Source: Claveliimonas sp034178805
Lineage (GTDB): Bacteria > Bacillota > Clostridia > Lachnospirales > Lachnospiraceae
Reading direction: 5' to 3'
DNA: 10,385 nt
Assembly: GCF_050314255.1 (NCBI RefSeq)
Contig: NZ_JBNPMZ010000034.1
Location: 1 to 10,385 of the forward strand
Shown here: positions 1-6,567 of the stretch, one piece after another
Layout: each line of letters opens with the position of its first letter
Numbering within the stretch: the first letter of the stretch is position 1
The notes under the pieces: generated by a model
What the model was told of the DNA's origin: nothing
The model's database searches: none
The model's input: the letters and a program-made list of their open reading frames with translations, nothing else
Translations under genes and position numbers: made by a program

Positions 1-7
1 CTTTATT

Positions 8-13
8 TATAAT
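8..13 (+). promoter_or_regulatory. Candidate -10 box for the first gene
   Basis: A perfect TATAAT lies at 8-13, about 50 bases before the hydrolase start at 64. A matching -35 would fall outside the left window edge, so only half the promoter can be judged. In this AT-rich context a lone TATAAT can occur by chance. Confidence 0.35.
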
Positions 14-63
14 GGAAAATAAAGTGGATGATTATAAGTTGTAGATTTTTTAGGAGCAATAAC

Positions 64-762
64 ATGAACTTAAATAAAATAAGAGTTAATGGAATCCCTG
101 TCTTAATTTGGGGAGAATCAAGCGATAGAATAATAATAGCAGCACACGGAAGCCATTCATCAAAACTTGATGACTGTATGTGGGTTCTTGCTGATGAAGC
201 GATAAAACATGGATATCAGGTTCTTAGTTTTGATTTACCACAGCATGGGGAAAGAGTTTACGAAACGGACTTCCTTACGCCGGATGAATGCGTAAGAGAG
301 TTGATGCTCATGTATGGTTATGCAAAAGAACACGCACAAAGGATTTCGCTGTTTGGATGTAGTATGGGTGCGTATTTTCAATTGCTTACTTTTCCTGAAA
401 TTGATATAGAACGTGCATGGTTTCTTTCCCCTATAACGGATATGAAACGTATCATTCATAATCTCATGGGCTATTGTCATATTACCGAGGAAGAATTTAA
501 GAAAATGGTTAAAGTGGAAAATGATATAGAACCCCTGTATTATCCATATTACCAATACGTCCGCAAACATCCAATTACAAACTGGCCGCATGAGACATAT
601 ATTCTTCGTGGTGAAACAGATACGTTATCTGAGTATTCTTATGTAAAACATTTTTCGGACTGTTTTGGATGTGAACTGACAGAACAAAAAGGTGGGGAAC
701 ATTGGTTTCACACAGAACCAGAGCTTGATTTTTTCAGACTTTGGATCAGAGACAGACTTTAA
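64..762 (+). CDS. Alpha/beta hydrolase (serine esterase/lipase-like), 232 aa
   Basis: Predicted cytoplasmic serine hydrolase of the alpha/beta fold; the substrate is unknown. Seen in the sequence: an oxyanion-type HGS near residues 28-30 after a hydrophobic strand, a nucleophile elbow G98-C-S100-M-G102 (GxSxG), a candidate acid D186 in RGETD, and a candidate catalytic histidine H213 in GGEHWFH near the end. Order and spacing fit the family and the length is that of a small single-domain member. The open frame extends back to 28, but ATG 64 is chosen because AGGAG at 52-56 lies 7 bases before it and the first 12 codons of the longer frame carry no family signal. There is no signal peptide. The next gene starts 24 bases downstream, so the two are probably co-transcribed. 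Family call is strong; specific activity cannot be assigned. Confidence 0.85.
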   Translation: MNLNKIRVNGIPVLIWGESSDRIIIAAHGSHSSKLDDCMWVLADEAIKHGYQVLSFDLPQHGERVYETDFLTPDECVRELMLMYGYAKEHAQRISLFGCSMGAYFQLLTFPEIDIERAWFLSPITDMKRIIHNLMGYCHITEEEFKKMVKVENDIEPLYYPYYQYVRKHPITNWPHETYILRGETDTLSEYSYVKHFSDCFGCELTEQKGGEHWFHTEPELDFFRLWIRDRL

Positions 763-786
763 CATTTTATTACTGGAGAACAAAAA

Positions 787-1563
787 ATGATTCAATTTGC
801 TGGAATTGCAGTATTAGTTTTAGTGCTAATGGTTGGTCTGATTATTACTATGGCATCAATTATCGGATATTTCATTTGTTGTAAACGTGGGACGCAGTAT
901 AAACTGGGGAATAAAATTATGCTGCGAACTTCTTTCATTATAGGAATATCAATAACATCATTTCCTGTCATGTTTTTCTATATGATCACTTCAAATAATA
1001 GAAAGCAGGATGAGCAGGCACTTATAAGAGAACAACAGGCAATGGAAGAAGCAAATGCTTATGATGAGAATAATAATATCATGGAAGTATTTTTAGAAAA
1101 AGACAATATGACAGGATTTCGGTTAATTGTGACAGATTCTGCTGCGGGTTCAAAATATTATGAACTCGAAAAAACTATGGATGGAGGTAAGAACTGGACT
1201 TTGGCAAATGCGGATCCTTTTGATGGGAGACTAGGTTTGGCAGAAGGAATAGAATTTTTAACAAAAGACAATGGATATATTGGTATTACTGATACTTTAG
1301 GTACCTATTCTCAAATATATGTAACCCATGATGGAGGCTCTACCTTTTCAAAAATTGAATTGCCAATGGAACTTGTAAAGACACTTCCGGAAACCGCAAT
1401 AGAAAAAGGATACACATTGTCTGATTATGATTATTATGAAATGCCATCTATGAATTATGGGAAACTTGAAATTAATGCTGTTATAGACTCTTCTGAAACA
1501 AAGGGAATTGTTTTTGTTTCAGAGGATGATGGAGAAAGCTGGAAGCCCAGGATAGATGAATAA
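787..1563 (+). CDS. Membrane-anchored protein with three Asp-box (BNR-like) motifs, 258 aa
   Basis: Function not known. Two hydrophobic segments (about residues 5-30 and 47-68) enclose a basic loop (CCKRG and further K/R), so by the positive-inside rule the loop is cytoplasmic and both ends face outward. A charged linker (about 71-98) leads to an extracellular beta-rich domain with three Asp-boxes of the form S/T-x-D-x-G-x-x-W/F: T130-MDGGKN-W137, T180-HDGGST-F187 and S245-EDDGES-W252. Asp-boxes occur at strand turns of beta-propellers such as sialidases and other exported proteins. Here there are too few blades for a full propeller and no sialidase catalytic residues are evident, so an enzymatic role is not supported. 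GGAG at 775-778 lies 8 bases before the ATG. It is probably in one operon with the hydrolase upstream. Confidence 0.7.
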   Translation: MIQFAGIAVLVLVLMVGLIITMASIIGYFICCKRGTQYKLGNKIMLRTSFIIGISITSFPVMFFYMITSNNRKQDEQALIREQQAMEEANAYDENNNIMEVFLEKDNMTGFRLIVTDSAAGSKYYELEKTMDGGKNWTLANADPFDGRLGLAEGIEFLTKDNGYIGITDTLGTYSQIYVTHDGGSTFSKIELPMELVKTLPETAIEKGYTLSDYDYYEMPSMNYGKLEINAVIDSSETKGIVFVSEDDGESWKPRIDE

Positions 1564-1621
1564 AGCATTAATGATTATGATAATAAAATTACTAAAAATG
1601 CATATAGCACATAAAATGGGC

Positions 1622-1650
1622 TTGACAGCTAACAAGTATTAGCTTATAAT
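1622..1650 (+). promoter_or_regulatory. Consensus SigA-type promoter for the KTR/HD-GYP/lipoprotein operon
   Basis: TTGACA (1622-1627) and TATAAT (1645-1650) are both perfect matches separated by the optimal 17 bases. Transcription should begin near 1657, giving a leader of roughly 70 bases before the KTR start at 1730. So strong a core promoter would be nearly constitutive unless blocked, and two palindromes overlap it (1627-1644 and 1653-1670). Confidence 0.88.
1627..1644. promoter_or_regulatory. Operator-like palindrome O1 inside the promoter spacer
   Basis: AGCTAACAAGTATTAGCT is an 18-bp imperfect palindrome with arms AGCTAA/TTAGCT. It starts on the last base of the -35 box and ends on the base before the -10 box, so a bound dimer would exclude RNA polymerase. 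The sequence and placement resemble operators of MarR- or TetR-type repressors. The family is inference and no such regulator is in the window. Confidence 0.75.
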
Positions 1651-1652
1651 AC

Positions 1653-1670
1653 AGCTAATAAATATTAGCT
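1653..1670. promoter_or_regulatory. Operator-like palindrome O2 over the transcription start
   Basis: AGCTAATAAATATTAGCT has perfect 8-bp arms around a 2-bp centre and shares its outer arms with the palindrome at 1627-1644. It begins two bases after the -10 box and covers the expected start near 1657. Centre-to-centre distance to the first copy is 26 bp, about two and a half helical turns, which would put two bound dimers on opposite faces of the DNA. Confidence 0.75.
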
Positions 1671-1729
1671 ACGAAGGAAACATATAATAGTATTCTATCA
1701 TGCTATTTGTATGAAAAGAGGTGCTTAAA

Positions 1730-1906
1730 ATGAACGATATGAAAAAATGGGTATTATGCCCGATTTGTGGAGGAAAAACCCGTTTGCAGATATTAGAGAC
1801 AACAGAGTTGAAGGATTTCCCTTTATTTTGCCCAAAGTGCAAACGGGAAATGTTGATAAGGGCAGTTCACTATAAAGTAAAACTGATTAGCCAGAATTAT
1901 ATGTAG
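1730..1906 (+). CDS. Cysteine-rich KTR domain protein, 58 aa
   Basis: Small putative zinc-binding protein of the Cys-rich KTR family (Pfam Cys_rich_KTR, recognised from memory). Seen: C10-P-I-C13 followed by GGKTR (KTR at 16-18), then C34-P-K-C37, a two-knuckle Cys4 zinc ribbon, and a short basic tail. The family has no established biochemical function; members are frequent in Firmicutes accessory and conjugative regions. ATG 1730 is chosen over GTG 1721 because GAGGTG at 1718-1723 is the ribosome binding site, 6 bases before the ATG, and contains that GTG. It is the first gene after the palindrome-controlled promoter. The ribosome binding site of the HD-GYP gene overlaps its stop codon, so translation of the two is probably coupled. 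Confidence 0.85.
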   Translation: MNDMKKWVLCPICGGKTRLQILETTELKDFPLFCPKCKREMLIRAVHYKVKLISQNYM

Positions 1907-1918
1907 AGGCGATACAAC

Positions 1919-3106
1919 ATGAGTGCATTGGTTGATCAATTATTAAAGACAAATGAGATAAAGGATTTGGAAAAAAAGCAGCTGGATATTCTTACAAAAT
2001 TTATTCCAGGCGGTTTTATGATTCAGAGAGCGGATGGAAGCTGCAGTTTCAAGTACATTTCTGAAGGATTTGCAAATATGTTTGGATATACATTGGAAGA
2101 ATTTATGGAGGTTTCCGGTGGAACGATGAAAGGTATTGCAGATGCAGGAAATGAAATGGAAGTGATTTCCCAGTTAGAAAACACCCTGAAAGATGGAGAT
2201 ACTTATTGTATTCAGTATCGTGTAAGGTGTAAAGATGGATACTGGAAATTTGTGGAAGACCGCGGTGAAAGGATAACAAACAGTGAAGGAGAAGATGAAT
2301 ACTGGTGTGTGCTCCTAGATATTGATGATGCTAAAAAACTGGAAGAAAAAGAACGGCATCTGGAAGCAGAAAAAAAGCTTATGGAGGAAAATGAAAAGAT
2401 TCTGCAGGAAATGATTCAATACAAAACACAATACAACGAACAGTTGGAGAGAGAGGTAAAGAAAAAGACAAGAAGCCTTATCAGGATGCAGAATGATATT
2501 ATCCTTAGCATGGCAGATACAGTGGAAGATCGTGACAGCAATACAGGAGGGCATATTCGTAGGACAAGTGAATGTGTGAGAGTTTTTGTGGAAGTTCTTC
2601 AAAAAAATCCGGTTTATGCAAAGAAGGGGGATTCTTTCTTTGAGTGTGTTATTAAGGCAGCACCTCTTCATGATTTTGGAAAAATCGCAGTTGATGATGC
2701 CATATTAAGAAAACCTGGTAAATTTACGCAGGAGGAATATGAGATTATGAAGACCCATCCTGAAAAGGGGGCTCAGATTGTGGCTAAGATTCTGCATAAT
2801 TCCGACGATATACAATTTAGAAAGATTGCTGAGAATGTGGCTCATTACCATCATGAAAAATGGGATGGGACGGGATATCCATCAGGACTACGGGGAGAGG
2901 AGATCCCTCTGGAAGCAAGAATTATGGCATTGGCGGATGTGTTTGATGCACTGGTAAGTAAACGTTGCTATAAAGAAAAATATTCGTTTGATACAGCATT
3001 TTCCATTATTGAGGAATCTCTTGGAAAACATTTTGATGCGGAACTTGGAAAGCTATTCATACAGCAAAGAGCAGCACTGGAAACCTGCTATGAAAGTTTG
3101 TTATAA
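1919..3106 (+). CDS. PAS-HD-GYP cyclic-dinucleotide phosphodiesterase, 395 aa
   Basis: Predicted soluble, cytoplasmic sensor phosphodiesterase hydrolysing c-di-GMP or a related cyclic dinucleotide. Domains: a PAS fold at about 20-137 (with YISEGFANMFGYTLEEF), a long charged coiled coil at about 137-190, and an HD-GYP domain at about 190-385. Metal-site and signature residues are present: TGGH with H212, H251-D252-FGK, H280 in KTHP, H311-H312-E313, D316-GTGYP321 and D340 in ALAD. The GYP triad separates it from plain HD hydrolases. There is no membrane segment and no GGDEF domain, so the PAS presumably gates the phosphodiesterase alone. AGAGG at 1905-1909 lies 9 bases before the ATG and overlaps the KTR stop. 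The lipoprotein gene follows after 24 bases. Catalytic competence is likely; PAS ligand and exact substrate are unknown. Confidence 0.93.
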   Translation: MSALVDQLLKTNEIKDLEKKQLDILTKFIPGGFMIQRADGSCSFKYISEGFANMFGYTLEEFMEVSGGTMKGIADAGNEMEVISQLENTLKDGDTYCIQYRVRCKDGYWKFVEDRGERITNSEGEDEYWCVLLDIDDAKKLEEKERHLEAEKKLMEENEKILQEMIQYKTQYNEQLEREVKKKTRSLIRMQNDIILSMADTVEDRDSNTGGHIRRTSECVRVFVEVLQKNPVYAKKGDSFFECVIKAAPLHDFGKIAVDDAILRKPGKFTQEEYEIMKTHPEKGAQIVAKILHNSDDIQFRKIAENVAHYHHEKWDGTGYPSGLRGEEIPLEARIMALADVFDALVSKRCYKEKYSFDTAFSIIEESLGKHFDAELGKLFIQQRAALETCYESLL

Positions 3107-3130
3107 TAATAAAAGAAAGAGGGAGTTGTA

Positions 3131-4306
3131 TTGAAGCTTAATTACTTGGCAATTCTTGTTTTTATTATATTGACTGTATGCAGCGGCTGTGGCCAAGGTG
3201 AGTTGCATAATAGCGGTGAAGAGAATGAACAGCAGAATAGTCAGCAAAGTATTCGGGAAGAATCAGAAAGCCTGGCAGAGGGTTATAGACAGCTTTACGA
3301 GAAAGCTGTTCAGGAAAATACATTGGATACACTTGAATTGCAGCAGGAAGTTATTAAGTATTTTGAAAATAAAGGATATGCGGCAGTGGACAGGGACAAT
3401 CAGATTGATATGGTTCATCCGGAACTAGTGGAGGAATTTTGCGAAAAAGCAGAGCAGGAAAAGAAAGCAGAAGTCACGATATTTTCTACGATGACAGGCG
3501 GTAAGTTCATTCGTTATGATATGAAAACCGATTTGGGAAAGATGAATGTGATTGTAAGTTCGCTGGAATGGAAAGATGGCAAGCCAAAGTCAGATTATTA
3601 TCATGAATTCGAGGCCTATACATGGAAATATACGGACAAAGGATATTTTTTTGTGGAAGAATACCATCCGTCTGGCTATGATGGTGCGCCGGGACAGACA
3701 GGATTTCGGGTAAAACCGCTTGATAAGATTTGCAGAGAGTTAAATCAGGCGTATGTTGCACCGATCGGATACGAATGGAATAATATGCTGATTGTTGATT
3801 GGAATGAGCAGGATTATTCCAATCTGGAATTTTATGACTTATATGAACGAATGTATCGTATGAAGTATGGGACGGACGTGCCGTTCCAATCAGAGTATGA
3901 AGGAGAAGAATACGAAGTTCCCAAAGCTGAATTTGAAGAAGTGTTACAAACATATTTTCAAATCAGCAGTGAAGATATAGAGAAAAATACGGTATATAAT
4001 CCGGAACGTCAGACATATCGGTACAGGTCCAGAGGAAGGTATGGTTATGAACTTCCCTATGAACCTTATCCGGAGGTAGTTTCTTATGGAGAACAGGAAG
4101 ATGGAACAATCAAACTCCTGGTAGAAGGAGTGTGGATAATAAAAGAGCTGGATCAGGCAATTTGCAGTGAACTGGTACTTCGGCCATTGGAAAATGGACA
4201 GTTTCAATATGTATCGAATAAAGTGATATATTCAGATGAAAATGCTTCAGCAAAATGGTATATGCCCAGATTATCGGATGAAGAGTGGGAGAAATATTAT
4301 CAGTAA
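3131..4306 (+). CDS. Lipoprotein of unknown function (DUF6070-like), 391 aa
   Basis: Secreted, lipid-anchored protein. The N-terminus has a basic start (MKLNY), a hydrophobic stretch and a lipobox-like C-S-G-C20, with C20 the likely modified cysteine (a Cys at -3 is tolerated but not ideal). A low-complexity E/Q/N/S linker follows to about residue 45, then a long acidic, Tyr- and Trp-rich domain. From memory it resembles a lipoprotein family of Lachnospiraceae catalogued as DUF6070; I could not verify this. The start codon is TTG at 3131: AGGGAG at 3120-3125 lies 5 bases before it and the signal peptide begins exactly there. It is the third gene of the operon, so a cell-surface component is co-expressed with a cyclic-dinucleotide phosphodiesterase. 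No catalytic motif is recognisable. Confidence 0.78.
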   Translation: MKLNYLAILVFIILTVCSGCGQGELHNSGEENEQQNSQQSIREESESLAEGYRQLYEKAVQENTLDTLELQQEVIKYFENKGYAAVDRDNQIDMVHPELVEEFCEKAEQEKKAEVTIFSTMTGGKFIRYDMKTDLGKMNVIVSSLEWKDGKPKSDYYHEFEAYTWKYTDKGYFFVEEYHPSGYDGAPGQTGFRVKPLDKICRELNQAYVAPIGYEWNNMLIVDWNEQDYSNLEFYDLYERMYRMKYGTDVPFQSEYEGEEYEVPKAEFEEVLQTYFQISSEDIEKNTVYNPERQTYRYRSRGRYGYELPYEPYPEVVSYGEQEDGTIKLLVEGVWIIKELDQAICSELVLRPLENGQFQYVSNKVIYSDENASAKWYMPRLSDEEWEKYYQ

Positions 4307-4320
4307 TTCGGAAAATACTA

Positions 4321-4329
4321 TGTTATACT
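4321..4329 (+). promoter_or_regulatory. Possible extended -10 promoter before the first GNAT gene
   Basis: TGTTATACT is an extended -10 (TGn followed by TATACT at 4324-4329). No good -35 is seen at 17 bases upstream, so this would depend on the TG element. A direct repeat, ATACTAT, occurs at 4315-4321 and 4325-4331, one helical turn apart, and could be a binding site or chance AT-rich sequence. Confidence 0.35.
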
Positions 4330-4351
4330 ATCTCATAGGATGTTTTGTCAA
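4322..4351 (-). promoter_or_regulatory. Possible minus-strand promoter antisense to the lipoprotein gene
   Basis: Read on the minus strand, TTGACA (complement of 4346-4351) is followed after 18 bases by TATAAC (complement of 4322-4327). A transcript would begin near 4315 and run antisense into the 3' end of the lipoprotein gene. No gene on that strand is evident, so an antisense RNA or a fortuitous match are both possible. Confidence 0.35.
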
Positions 4352-4355
4352 AACA
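4341..4355. promoter_or_regulatory. 15-bp perfect palindrome, candidate operator
   Basis: TGTTTTGTCAAAACA has perfect 7-bp arms around a single central base. The one-base centre cannot form a stable hairpin with the full stem, so a protein-binding site is more likely than a terminator. It covers the -35 of the minus-strand promoter candidate and lies just downstream of the plus-strand extended -10. Confidence 0.5.
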
Positions 4356-4387
4356 AGTAATATATGAAGGGGTGAAAGGTGATCAAT

Positions 4388-4813
4388 ATGCGGTTTGATA
4401 TTTTGAGTTGTGAACGGAATGACGCTGAATTTATTTGTAATAGACTGGTGGAGTATAATCTAAGCAAAGTTGCAAAAACACAGGGAACCAATTTTATAAA
4501 TATCCATAAAAAAATTGTTGATGAAAAGGGTAATATTATTGCAGGATGTCTTGCGAAGATGTACTGCTGGAAGGTCATTTACATAGATATTCTATGGATT
4601 GATGAGCAATATAGAAAACAGGGGTTGGGGACAAAATTATTAAAAGAAATTGAGCGAATTGCAGCAGAGGAAAATTGTTCTCTGATTCATCTGGATACAT
4701 TTGATTTTCAGGCAAAAGATTTCTATATAAAGCATGGATATGAAATATTTGGGGTTTTGGAAGATTGTCCGGAAAACCATTGCAGATATTATTTGAAAAA
4801 GAAATTGAAATAG
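4388..4813 (+). CDS. GNAT family N-acetyltransferase, 141 aa
   Basis: Predicted acetyl-CoA-dependent N-acetyltransferase with unknown acceptor. Seen: a central strand YIDILWID (about 65-72), the acetyl-CoA pyrophosphate loop R76-K-Q-G-L-G81 (R-x-x-G-x-G) and its helix, then LDTFDFQAKDFYIKHGYEIFG (split by me only in description: strand 5 about 101-104, the A-x-x-F-Y helix about 109-114, and the GYE turn about 117-119). The C-terminal RYYLKKKL strand is typical of small GNATs. The frame can begin at GTG 4379, but ATG 4388 is preferred because AAAGGTGATC (4375-4384) matches the 3' end of 16S rRNA beyond the usual core and sits at the right distance. It opens the run of accessory genes at 4388-8240. 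Confidence 0.88.
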   Translation: MRFDILSCERNDAEFICNRLVEYNLSKVAKTQGTNFINIHKKIVDEKGNIIAGCLAKMYCWKVIYIDILWIDEQYRKQGLGTKLLKEIERIAAEENCSLIHLDTFDFQAKDFYIKHGYEIFGVLEDCPENHCRYYLKKKLK

Positions 4814-4843
4814 AAAAATCGAAATTCGGTGAGGAATGAATAT

Positions 4844-5093
4844 ATGGGACGATGGGATCCGTGGAGAGGCTGTGGTCGTTGGTGGAGAATCTGACCGCAA
4901 TGCCAGAGTATTAGACTATGACTGGGTACTGGATATCAGGGAGCAGTGTATCAGGCAGAATGTTTCCTTTCAGTTCAGACAGTGTGGCACGCCTTTTATA
5001 ATGGATGGAAAACAATACACGTTACAAGTGAAGGATCTTTGCAGCCAGGCAAGGCGTGCGGGGATTGACTATGAAAGGAAAAGTATAAAATGA
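4844..5093 (+). pseudogene. Internally deleted, frameshifted DUF5131 (phage Gp37/Gp68-like) gene
   Basis: Two pieces of one family are joined out of frame. From ATG 4844 (GAGGA at 4831-4835, 8 bases upstream) the frame reads MGRWDPWRGC (4844-4873), the N-terminal signature I recall for DUF5131 proteins, then meets a stop within seven codons. In another frame, from about 4866 to 5093, comes the typical C-terminal part: VVVGGES, NARVLDYDWVL, REQC, FRQCGT and LQVKDLCSQARRAGI. The middle of the protein, including the radical-SAM-like cysteine cluster, is absent (family length is recalled as roughly 240-300 aa). The open frame starting at ATG 4836 would give 85 residues, but its only ribosome binding site is one base away, so it is not a convincing gene. 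The fragment's stop overlaps the start of the transporter gene. Confidence 0.75.
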
Positions 5094-5971
5094 TAGAAAA
5101 GGCTAAGAGTATTGCAATAATATATGCAATAATGGCAGCAGCCTTATATGCAATTAATGTACCGATATCCAAGATATTATTAAATTATGTAGAGCCTACG
5201 ATGATGGCTTCGTTTTTGTATCTTGGAGCTGGTCTTGGATTATTGGCATATAGCCTGGTCGAAAAAATAAGTGGCAAAGAAGTGAAAAGAGAACCGCTAA
5301 CGAGAAAAGAACTGCCATATACAGCAGCGATGGTTGTTTTAGATATTCTGGCGCCAATTTTGTTGATGTTTGGAATCTCAATGACGAATTCCGCAAATGT
5401 ATCTTTATTGAATAATTTTGAAATTGTTGCTACATCACTTATTGCACTGCTCATTTTTAAAGAAGCTATTTCCAGAAGACTTTGGATTGCAATTGCTTTA
5501 GTGACTCTGGCAAGTGCTGTGTTGAGTTTTGAGGGCGCAGGAAGTTTTGTGTTTAATCAGGGTTCCCTGTTTGTGCTTGGGGCATGTCTGTGTTGGGGCT
5601 TTGAGAATAATTGTACAAAAATGATCAGTAATAAAAGTTCAGTTGAGATTGTTGTCATTAAAGGAATTTTTTCAGGACTTGGAAGTTTCTTTGTGGCACT
5701 TTTTATTGGGGAAAGAATACCCGTTTTGCGATGGCTGATTTGTGTATTGATACTTGGATTCGTTGCATATGGACTGAGTATTAATTTTTATATTATGGCA
5801 CAGAAGGATCTGGGGGCTGCCAAAACAAGTGCGTATTATTCCATTGCTCCATTTTTGGGAGTTGCTTTCAGTATGTTGCTTTTGGGCGAGAGACCAGGGA
5901 TTCAGTTTTATCTGGCTTTGATTATCATGGTGATCAGCACATATTTTATGGTAAAAGATACGATACGATAG
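5090..5971 (+). CDS. EamA/DMT family transporter, 293 aa
   Basis: Predicted inner-membrane drug/metabolite transporter of the 10-helix EamA type, probably an exporter of a small metabolite; the substrate is unknown. Seen: ten hydrophobic segments arranged as two tandem EamA repeats (about residues 10-146 and 157-288). Each ends with the family's acidic turn after a hydrophobic helix: LLIFKEAIS at about 120-128 and LLLGERP at about 263-269. The second repeat opens with GACLCWGFENN. Length is standard. AGGA at 5076-5079 lies 10 bases before ATG 5090, and the ATG overlaps the TGA of the pseudogene upstream (ATGA), suggesting that the gene was once translationally coupled to the intact DUF5131 gene. 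Confidence 0.93.
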   Translation: MIEKAKSIAIIYAIMAAALYAINVPISKILLNYVEPTMMASFLYLGAGLGLLAYSLVEKISGKEVKREPLTRKELPYTAAMVVLDILAPILLMFGISMTNSANVSLLNNFEIVATSLIALLIFKEAISRRLWIAIALVTLASAVLSFEGAGSFVFNQGSLFVLGACLCWGFENNCTKMISNKSSVEIVVIKGIFSGLGSFFVALFIGERIPVLRWLICVLILGFVAYGLSINFYIMAQKDLGAAKTSAYYSIAPFLGVAFSMLLLGERPGIQFYLALIIMVISTYFMVKDTIR

Positions 5972-6009
5972 GATGGATTTCGGCAGAAACGTGATGCACG
6001 GAGGACCTT

Positions 6010-6531
6010 ATGATTAGAAAAGCTGTTTTTGATGATATTGATAGAATTGAAGATACTTATAATGAACATTTTGAGTATGAAATAGAACACGAAGCCTTTA
6101 CTGTATTTAAAAAGGGTGTATATCCGACCAGAGAAGATGCAGAGAAAGCTGTAAATACAGGATCATTGTACATATATGAGGAGAATAGTAATATTGCAGG
6201 AAGTATGATTCTTGATAAAGTTCAGCCGATAGAGTATTCAGATATCCAATGGAGAAAGAATTGCCGAAAAGATGAGGTTATGGTAATTCATTTGCTTATG
6301 GTACGGCCTGCTATGTCTGGAAAAGGGATTGCTTCCTCACTTATCAAATATGCAGTTGAACTGGCAGAATGTAACCACTGTAAAGTCTTGCGGTTAGACA
6401 CCGGAAGCCAGAATATCCCTGCAATATCATTATATAAGAAAGCAGGATTTGAAATTGTTGCAACTGCATCTAAGAAAGTGGGAGATAGAATTGCACATGG
6501 CAATCACCTCTTTCTTGAGAAAATGTTGTAG
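6010..6531 (+). CDS. GNAT family N-acetyltransferase, 173 aa
   Basis: Predicted cytoplasmic acetyl-CoA-dependent acetyltransferase, acceptor unknown. Seen: N-terminal MIRKAVFDDIDRIEDTYN (the usual strand 1 / helix 1 start), strand 4 VIHLLMVRP (about 92-100), the acetyl-CoA loop S103-G-K-G-I-A108 with its helix, strand 5 VLRLDT (about 126-131), and the N135-x-x-A-x-x-L-Y-K-K-A-G-F stretch. The first residue of the loop is Ser instead of the common Arg/Gln, a tolerated variant. GGAGGA at 6000-6005 lies just before ATG 6010. It follows the transporter by 38 bases with no terminator and is probably on the same transcript. It is not a recent copy of the GNATs at 4388 or 7000: outside the motifs the sequences differ. 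Confidence 0.92.
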   Translation: MIRKAVFDDIDRIEDTYNEHFEYEIEHEAFTVFKKGVYPTREDAEKAVNTGSLYIYEENSNIAGSMILDKVQPIEYSDIQWRKNCRKDEVMVIHLLMVRPAMSGKGIASSLIKYAVELAECNHCKVLRLDTGSQNIPAISLYKKAGFEIVATASKKVGDRIAHGNHLFLEKML

Positions 6532-6567
6532 GTTAATTCGTTAAAGCATAGAACCGAGGTGTTGTGT

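Noticed and set aside
1564..1621. Gene or terminator in the gap after the Asp-box gene
   Set aside because: No open frame with a ribosome binding site and no stable stem followed by T residues; only a loose GCATT/AATGC pairing with a very long loop.
4318..4345. CTATG/CATAG stem after the lipoprotein gene as a terminator
   Set aside because: Only five base pairs with an 11-base loop, and the following T run is short and offset by several bases.
4836..5093. Intact 85-aa gene starting at ATG 4836
   Set aside because: Its only Shine-Dalgarno is one base from the ATG, and the first ten residues do not fit the family, whereas the out-of-frame ATG 4844 reads as the true DUF5131 N-terminus. Treated as a pseudogene.
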